A program made the position numbers and the translations under genes. A stretch of DNA of 10,107 nt from Bacteroidota bacterium (lineage in GTDB: Bacteria; Bacteroidota; Bacteroidia; Flavobacteriales; Weeksellaceae), in contig JAEYOX010000039.1 of the NCBI GenBank assembly GCA_023411265.1, forward strand, positions 1 through 10,107, in the 5' to 3' direction. Positions 6,018-10,107 of the stretch are shown here, piece by piece. Position 1 is the stretch's first letter. Each line of letters starts with the position of its first letter. The notes under the pieces were generated by a model. The model had not been told where the DNA came from. It made no database searches and was given only the letters and a program-made list of their open reading frames with translations.

Positions 6018-6881
6018 ATGGCAGGAAAAAAGACCATAACCCGCAGCAAGAGACGTCTGCACCGGAAAAGAAGACGGAAAGTAATCTTCCGCAGGTTGCT
6101 CCTGCTCGCTGTGCTGTTGTTTGCACTTTCCGGAACGGGATTCTATCTGAAAGAAAAAATCGCCTTTTATTATGCGTATTATTTTAACCGCTTTGAACAT
6201 AAAAAATTAAAAAACACGGCATTTGAAGCCGAACGAATCGACAGGATCACGGGAATGTATGCGGATAAGATTTTCGGTTTTGATATTTCCCATTACCAGA
6301 ATCCTAAAGACCTGCAATGGGACAGCCTGAGCATCGGCAACCGTTCGATTCCGCTGAGGTTTGTAATTTTGAGGGCAACGATGGGAAACCGTGGCAAGGA
6401 CAGAAATTTTGATGAATTCTGGACTACGGCTCAAAAGCACGAACTCATTCGGGGTGCGTATCATTTTTACAGGCCGGATGAAGATCCGGTGCGGCAGGCC
6501 AATAATTTTCTGGAAAGCGTGAAACCGGAAGATGGCGATCTGGTTCCCGTTCTGGATATTGAAAAAAGACCGGTAAAATATTCAAGAAAAAAGCTGATTG
6601 AAAACCTGAAAATATGGGTAAAAATCGTAGAGGAAAAGTACGGCAAGAAACCCATTATTTACACCTATTACCACTATTACCGGGATATGCTTCGGGGAGA
6701 ATTTGACGGCTATCCGCTGTGGCTGGCCAACTATAACGACGTTCCACAACCCAGCCCGGAAGATCCGTGGATGATGTGGCAGTTCACGGAAAGCGGCATC
6801 GTGTACGGCATTAATACGAAAGTAGACCTCAACATTTTCAACGGGAATATGCGGGACTTGGAGAAGCTGATGGTGGAGTGA
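6018..6881 (+). CDS. Membrane-anchored GH25 family lysozyme-like glycoside hydrolase
   Basis: A 287-residue protein. Residues 1-26 are strongly basic (KRRLHRKRRRK at 11-21), residues ~27-44 form one membrane helix, and the rest should lie in the periplasm as a signal-anchored domain. The GH25 (Cellosyl/lysozyme) barrel runs from about 85 to 280. GFDISHYQ at 87-94 contains Asp89, PVLDIE at 177-182 contains the DxE pair Asp180/Glu182 expected to form the catalytic centre, PLWLANY is at 233-239, and WQFTESG with KVDLNIFNG at 254-276 contains Asp270. GH25 enzymes cleave the MurNAc-GlcNAc bond of peptidoglycan, so a cell-wall remodelling role is likely. It is divergent from ndh and convergent with the broken regulator gene at 6940. 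No strong terminator is seen after it. Confidence 0.92.
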   Translation: MAGKKTITRSKRRLHRKRRRKVIFRRLLLLAVLLFALSGTGFYLKEKIAFYYAYYFNRFEHKKLKNTAFEAERIDRITGMYADKIFGFDISHYQNPKDLQWDSLSIGNRSIPLRFVILRATMGNRGKDRNFDEFWTTAQKHELIRGAYHFYRPDEDPVRQANNFLESVKPEDGDLVPVLDIEKRPVKYSRKKLIENLKIWVKIVEEKYGKKPIIYTYYHYYRDMLRGEFDGYPLWLANYNDVPQPSPEDPWMMWQFTESGIVYGINTKVDLNIFNGNMRDLEKLMVE

Positions 6882-6939
6882 TTCCGGATTCTGGTGAAAC
6901 CCACAGAAAACCTTGAATGAACTTTCTTGTTCTGCTATA

Positions 6940-7313
6940 TTATTTCTCCGCTTCTTTTTTCCAGTATTCTAATTGTTGTTTTAAATCTTCTATTTGCTTT
7001 TCATAAGAAGCAATCAGCTTTATGGATAGCTCGTAATATTCATAATACGATTTGTAATCAAAACCCTGAAAACCGCTCGCATTATCCTTATTTTCCTGAT
7101 TAAAATTTTTTTGTGAATCCAGATCAAGGAGATTATCCAGCGGCGTTTCCAGCACCTTTGAGATTTGCATCAGCCTTTCGACGGTCAGTTTAGTTTCTCC
7201 TTTTCTATTTTGCGGTATGCCGAGGTACTCAGCTCAAGTTCACGAGCCATATTCTCATAAGAAAAACCTTTCTTGTTCCGTAGTTCAGCAATTTTATGAA
7301 TTATTTTTTCCAT
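6940..7313 (-). pseudogene. XRE-family helix-turn-helix regulator, split by a one-base frameshift
   Basis: The leftward frame from ATG 7313 encodes an XRE-type HTH (MEKIIHKIAELRNKKGFS, then YENMARELELSTSAYRKIEK) and ends at TGA 7185-7187 after 42 residues. The other half is open one frame away and continues as GETKLTVERLMQISKVLETP, the end of the same HTH domain. An acidic linker and a C-terminal coiled coil (YEKQIEDLKQQLEYWKKEAE) follow, with the stop at 6940-6942. Adding one A at the A/G run read as AAAAGG (bases 7199-7204) would restore a single protein of about 124 residues. The cause may be a real deletion, a base-calling error at a homopolymer, or -1 slippage on A-AAG. An upstream in-frame ATG at 7334 is possible. 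Its place, divergent from the lipoprotein gene, suggests it controlled that gene or itself. Confidence 0.8.
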
Positions 7314-7351
7314 AGAAGTAAAAATGTTTTTCATAAAAGTAAATATTTTTC
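7312..7351 (-). repeat. Imperfect tandem duplication carrying two start codons
   Basis: Read leftward, the unit GAAAAATATTTACTTTTAT (7351-7333) is followed directly by a 21-nt copy (7332-7312) that differs by one transition in the A/T core, two extra T and one T/C change. Each copy ends just before the G of an ATG, at 7334 and 7313, so the regulator gene has two in-frame starts 21 nt apart. On the other strand the same DNA gives AAGTAAA boxes at 7316 and 7337, two helical turns apart, which could be operator sites. Confidence 0.6.
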
Positions 7352-7416
7352 CGCAAAAGAAACAATCAATTCTCCATAAAATAATTACTCTTGTTGAGTT
7401 AAAAATTATAAAGCCC

Positions 7417-8700
7417 ATGAAGAGAATCATTTATTACACAGGATTGTTGTTCCTGCTGCTGTTGATACTAAATAGTTGTCGACAGGATGAATTTGTCGCC
7501 GAAGCGCAACAACGATCTGAAAAGATTTCAAAGTTTGGAATCTTTAGCAGTAAGAAAGAAGGCAGCTTAGCCCGAGAGAACGATATGCATTATCAGGAAG
7601 GCTTTCGCTATCTTTATTTCCGCTACTTTGAATTATATCCTGAAGAAGCACCAGATTTTGAGGATACTTCTATACCTCAGGTGGACTTCCGCTTTGCAAC
7701 ACAGGTATTTTATGAAGAAGATTCAACCAAAATGGTTTTCTATCCTATTGTACTGGATGGAAAAGTTATAGAATTACTGGGTGCCAGCCTGAATGCTGAT
7801 GACACCTACGTATCTTTCTTTTTTCATCAGGATGGTGAATTTAAGGATGAAGCTATAGCTTCTTTCGAACGTCAAGGAGAACCTGATAGAGAAGTGAGAG
7901 GAGATATTGAAGAAGTTGTAATACCCATATACCGCCCTATTCATCAGCAATTTCCGGGTTATTTATTAGCCAACTTCACCTTGCCGGGCAGTGGTGGTTG
8001 TGATATGTTTGGAAATTGTAGTGGAGGAGGTGGAGATTTACCAAGCCCTGTGTTGCCACAGCCGCAGGTAACGCCGTGTGGAAAGATAAGTAAAATTGGT
8101 AAAAACGAAAAGACGAAAGAGTTAATGAACGATCTGAAAACACAAACGGGTGACGATAAGGAGCATGGATATGTTTTGAATGAATCTAATGGAAATGTGG
8201 ATGAAACATATTTTCACGGTTCACAAGGTGACCCTTGGATAGATGTCCCAATGACACAGATGGACGGTTTTATACATTCGCATTTTAATTCTTTAGGATT
8301 ATCCGTTCCATCTCTTGGAGACATTTTTGCAACTGCTTATCTTTACAATAACGGATATATTAATAATGTAAATACTTTTGTAGCCGGTGTTGTAACTTCA
8401 GGTTCACAATATTTAATAGTCATTGACGATCCCGTAAAGTTAGCTAACTTTGCCAATAGTATTATGAATGGAAATGAGATAAACCCGGACGCTTATAACG
8501 GATTTGAAACAATTCTTCAAAACCCTCCTTTTAACATTAATATGAATAATAATTTCACAACTAATCAAGATAATTTTGTGAAATTTTTGGAAAGTCTTAA
8601 TACGGGGCTTAAGCTTGTAGAAGTTTCTGACGATTATACTACCTATAAAACAATAAATCGAAATTCAGATGGAAATGTGGTGTCTCAAAATTGTCCATAA
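7417..8700 (+). CDS. Outer-surface/periplasmic lipoprotein with a C-terminal JAMM/MPN-like motif
   Basis: A 427-residue protein from ATG 7417. This start places a lipoprotein signal correctly: MKRIIYYTG, a Leu-rich core and the lipobox LNSC with Cys21 as the lipidated residue. The longer frame from 7324 would bury the signal. Residues 22-190 form a domain I do not recognise, with aromatic stretches (FRYLYFRYFELYPEEAPDFE). Residues 190-222 are a Gly- and Pro-rich linker with Cys195, Cys201 and Cys221. The C-terminal part has KEHGYVL (Glu249) and GFIHSHFNSLGLSVPSLGD (284-302), giving H287-x-H289-x9-S299-x2-D302. This resembles the JAMM/MPN+ zinc peptidase motif HxH-x7-S-x2-D with two extra residues. 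A following strand FVAGVVTSGSQYLIVI fits the same fold. Peptidase activity is an inference. The next gene starts 16 nt later. Confidence 0.8.
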   Translation: MKRIIYYTGLLFLLLLILNSCRQDEFVAEAQQRSEKISKFGIFSSKKEGSLARENDMHYQEGFRYLYFRYFELYPEEAPDFEDTSIPQVDFRFATQVFYEEDSTKMVFYPIVLDGKVIELLGASLNADDTYVSFFFHQDGEFKDEAIASFERQGEPDREVRGDIEEVVIPIYRPIHQQFPGYLLANFTLPGSGGCDMFGNCSGGGGDLPSPVLPQPQVTPCGKISKIGKNEKTKELMNDLKTQTGDDKEHGYVLNESNGNVDETYFHGSQGDPWIDVPMTQMDGFIHSHFNSLGLSVPSLGDIFATAYLYNNGYINNVNTFVAGVVTSGSQYLIVIDDPVKLANFANSIMNGNEINPDAYNGFETILQNPPFNINMNNNFTTNQDNFVKFLESLNTGLKLVEVSDDYTTYKTINRNSDGNVVSQNCP

Positions 8701-8716
8701 TTTAAAAAATGAAAAA

Positions 8717-9271
8717 ATGAAAAATATAATAATAATAATACTGATTGGTTTTTTATTCATGAGTTCCACACTTAACTGCAAAGCACAAAGTAACTTTCCC
8801 CAAGATGGAGATAATATTGTAAACAACCACATCAATAAATTTGTGGGAACCTGGGTTTGGACTTCGGGAAATACGAGTTTGCAATTAGTTTTAAAAAAAG
8901 AAAATGTAAAACAACCTTATGGAAACAATATATATGCGGATGTAATAATTGGTTTTCACAAGTATACCGATAACGGGAATATTATAGAGAACTCTACACA
9001 ATATTCTAATGAAACATTTTCATTTTCATATAAAGGCAATTCAACTATTTACGGTTCTACTGAAGAGAGTAAACCTAACACACTTAATGGAGGTATGACA
9101 CATCTTTCCAAAAATAAAAATCTTACTTTCCAAATAGAATATATTGATGCTACTCATATAAAATTAGTGAAACTTAAAAATACGGCTGGTATAAAGTTTA
9201 GAAAACCTACTGATCCACCTTTTGATGGAACCATCACTTTACCGCAGAATATCATCTTAACCAAACAGTAA
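8717..9271 (+). CDS. Small secreted DUF6705-like protein
   Basis: A 184-residue protein from ATG 8717, with a Sec signal (MKNIIIIILIGFLFMSSTLN) probably cut after CKA before QSNF. Cys21 is preceded by Asn, so it is a poor lipobox. The mature part looks like one β-rich domain. INKFVGTWVWTSGNTSLQLV (lipocalin-like GTW start), the LKKENV region with IYADVIIGFHKY, and a Lys-rich end with FDGTITLPQNIILTK resemble the DUF6705 family of flavobacterial secreted proteins as I remember it. No function is known for that family. The gene is very AT-rich (25% GC in two sampled 60-base blocks), lower than anything else here. It lies 16 nt after the lipoprotein gene and should share its transcript, which ends at the terminator at 9292. 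It may act with the lipoprotein, but nothing in the sequence proves that. Confidence 0.72.
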   Translation: MKNIIIIILIGFLFMSSTLNCKAQSNFPQDGDNIVNNHINKFVGTWVWTSGNTSLQLVLKKENVKQPYGNNIYADVIIGFHKYTDNGNIIENSTQYSNETFSFSYKGNSTIYGSTEESKPNTLNGGMTHLSKNKNLTFQIEYIDATHIKLVKLKNTAGIKFRKPTDPPFDGTITLPQNIILTKQ

Positions 9272-9291
9272 TTTTGTGAGAGAGATATATG

Positions 9292-9328
9292 AAAAAGCCA
9301 TGCAAGCATACGTTTGTGTGGTTTTTTT
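9292..9328 (+). terminator. Intrinsic terminator after the DUF6705-like gene
   Basis: The arm 9292-9305 (AAAAAGCCATGCAA) pairs with 9314-9327 (TTGTGTGGTTTTTT) over 14 positions including three G-T wobbles, around an 8-nt loop. The 3' side runs into seven T at 9322-9328. The flanking A run makes it potentially bidirectional, but no leftward gene ends here. Confidence 0.75.
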
Positions 9329-9542
9329 ATTATTTGGAAAAGTCTTGTAACTTAAAATCCGGTACAGAATGAACAGAAAGAACAGTCAAGACCTTGGAAT
9401 CATTTTGCTAACCACAGAACTCAGCCAACACCATTAATCCAGTTTCATTAACCACTATTCTCCCTGCCACTGCGCAGGATTTTATCATTTCCAGCAAATC
9501 GGAAGTTAATTCCGTATTTTAGCACCCTAATTTTAATGACAG
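9329..9542. other. Non-coding leader region before the ABC-F gene
   Basis: About 210 bp without a gene. It holds a 5-bp hairpin CCTGC (9463-9467) / GCAGG (9474-9478) followed by ATTTTA, an inverted repeat CGGAA (9500-9504) / TTCCG (9510-9514), and a -7-like element directly after that repeat. The repeat GAACAGAAAGAACAG lies near 9370-9385. No known riboswitch or RNA gene was recognised. Confidence 0.5.
9515..9522 (+). promoter_or_regulatory. Possible -7 promoter element for the ABC-F gene
   Basis: TATTTTAG fits TAnnTTTG except for one base. It ends 20 nt before the ATG at 9543, giving a leader of about 15 nt. It abuts the inverted repeat CGGAA-N5-TTCCG at 9500-9514, which would lie between the -33 and -7 positions and could be an operator. 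No TTG is seen at -33. Confidence 0.4.
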
Positions 9543-10107
9543 ATGAATTACGTTTCGGCAGAAAATCTCACCAAATCTTTCGGCATCAAAATCCTGTTTG
9601 AAAACATCTCTTTCAACGTGAATGAAGGCGATAAAATCGCCATCGTTGCCAGAAACGGAACCGGAAAATCTACTCTTTTAAAAATCCTGACCGGAAATGA
9701 AATCGCCGACAGCGGAAATGTCACCGTTCATAAAGATATTCAGGTGGTGCTTTTTGATCAGGAAATTGATTTCGACCCATTACTTTCGGTGGAGGAATTC
9801 ATGATGACGCTGGATTCTGCACCGATTCAGGCATTGAAAAAATACCATCAGTCGTTGATTTCCGCCGATCCGAAGGAGATGGAAAAAGCCATTGCCGAAA
9901 TGGAACTTCAGAAAGCCTGGGATCTGGAAAATGAAATGAAACAGTTTCTTTTCCAGTTGAAAATCACAGATCTGAACGCCAAAATGGGCACCCTTTCGGG
10001 CGGACAAATTAAGCGGATTGCTCTCGCAAAACTCCTTACAGAAACCCGCGCTGAACATCGACACGTTCTTTTAATATTGGACGAACCTACCAATCACCTG
10101 GATGTGG
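9543..10107 (+). CDS. ABC-F family ATPase (Uup-like), N-terminal part
   Basis: The gene runs off the right edge; 188 residues are visible. ABC-F proteins have two ATPase domains and no membrane part. They act on the ribosome, or in the Uup branch on DNA or ribosome-related processes; the branch cannot be fixed from this fragment. The first ATPase domain shows Walker A ARNGTGKST at 36-44, the Q-loop region near FDQE at 71-74, the signature LSGGQIKRIALAK at 151-163 and Walker B with LLILDEPTNHLD at 176-187. The glycine that usually opens Walker A is Ala36. The start MNYVSAENLTKSFG is standard for the family. It is probably a monocistronic start, with a promoter-like element at 9515. Confidence 0.93.
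   Translation, partial: MNYVSAENLTKSFGIKILFENISFNVNEGDKIAIVARNGTGKSTLLKILTGNEIADSGNVTVHKDIQVVLFDQEIDFDPLLSVEEFMMTLDSAPIQALKKYHQSLISADPKEMEKAIAEMELQKAWDLENEMKQFLFQLKITDLNAKMGTLSGGQIKRIALAKLLTETRAEHRHVLLILDEPTNHLDV

Noticed and set aside
5849..6187. Forward open frame spanning the ndh/GH25 promoter region, beginning with a signal-like stretch
   Set aside because: It overlaps the start of ndh antisense and the start of GH25 in another frame, and covers both -7 elements.
7324..7416. 31-residue extension of the lipoprotein from an upstream ATG
   Set aside because: It would place the signal peptide and lipobox internally, and it covers the divergent promoter region; ATG 7417 gives a textbook lipoprotein signal.
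8709..8720. Three-codon ORF ATG AAA AAA TGA overlapping the ATG of the DUF6705-like gene
   Set aside because: It is probably a by-product of the A-rich start region; nothing supports translation or a coupling role.

Overview
The window reads as chromosome of a Bacteroidota member, most likely a flavobacterium of the Chryseobacterium/Kaistella group. The evidence is the style of the proteins (secreted proteins cut before AQ- or SQ-type residues, a DUF6705-like protein), -7 promoter elements of the TAnnTTTG type, scarce Shine-Dalgarno sequences and moderate-to-low GC. The genus is an inference. Most of the window is core genome. One low-GC stretch, about 6.9-9.3 kb, looks accessory.

Layout, left to right. 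(1) The 3' end of tsaD (tRNA t6A synthesis) is followed after 11 nt by rsmE (16S rRNA m3U1498 methyltransferase). (2) About 480 bp of AT-rich non-coding DNA leads to a very low-complexity protein with a long Asp/Trp/Tyr block and a Ser/Arg/Gly-rich tail. A strong hairpin terminator separates it from a YciF/DUF892 ferritin-like stress protein, which has its own terminator. (3) A leftward cluster runs ndh (type II NADH dehydrogenase), trmD (tRNA m1G37 methyltransferase) and a secreted TlpA/ResA-like thioredoxin, with a 4-nt ATGA overlap between the first two and a 10-nt gap before the third. (4) Divergent from ndh is a membrane-anchored GH25 lysozyme-like protein. Both divergent genes have perfect TAnnTTTG elements exactly 7 nt before their ATG, so both transcripts may be leaderless.

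(5) The accessory stretch holds a leftward XRE-type regulator split by a one-base frameshift. Divergent from it are a lipoprotein, whose C-terminal part carries a JAMM/MPN-like HxH...SxxD motif, and a small secreted DUF6705-like protein, closed by a terminator. GC falls from about 40% in the N-terminal half of the lipoprotein to about 33% in its C-terminal half and about 25% in blocks sampled from the small gene. This suggests a mosaic, exchangeable module. (6) The window ends inside an ABC-F ATPase gene.

The best candidates for something undescribed are the lipoprotein/DUF6705 module with its broken regulator, and the acidic/SRG low-complexity protein paired with a YciF-type protein. No tRNA, rRNA, CRISPR array, transposase or phage gene was seen.
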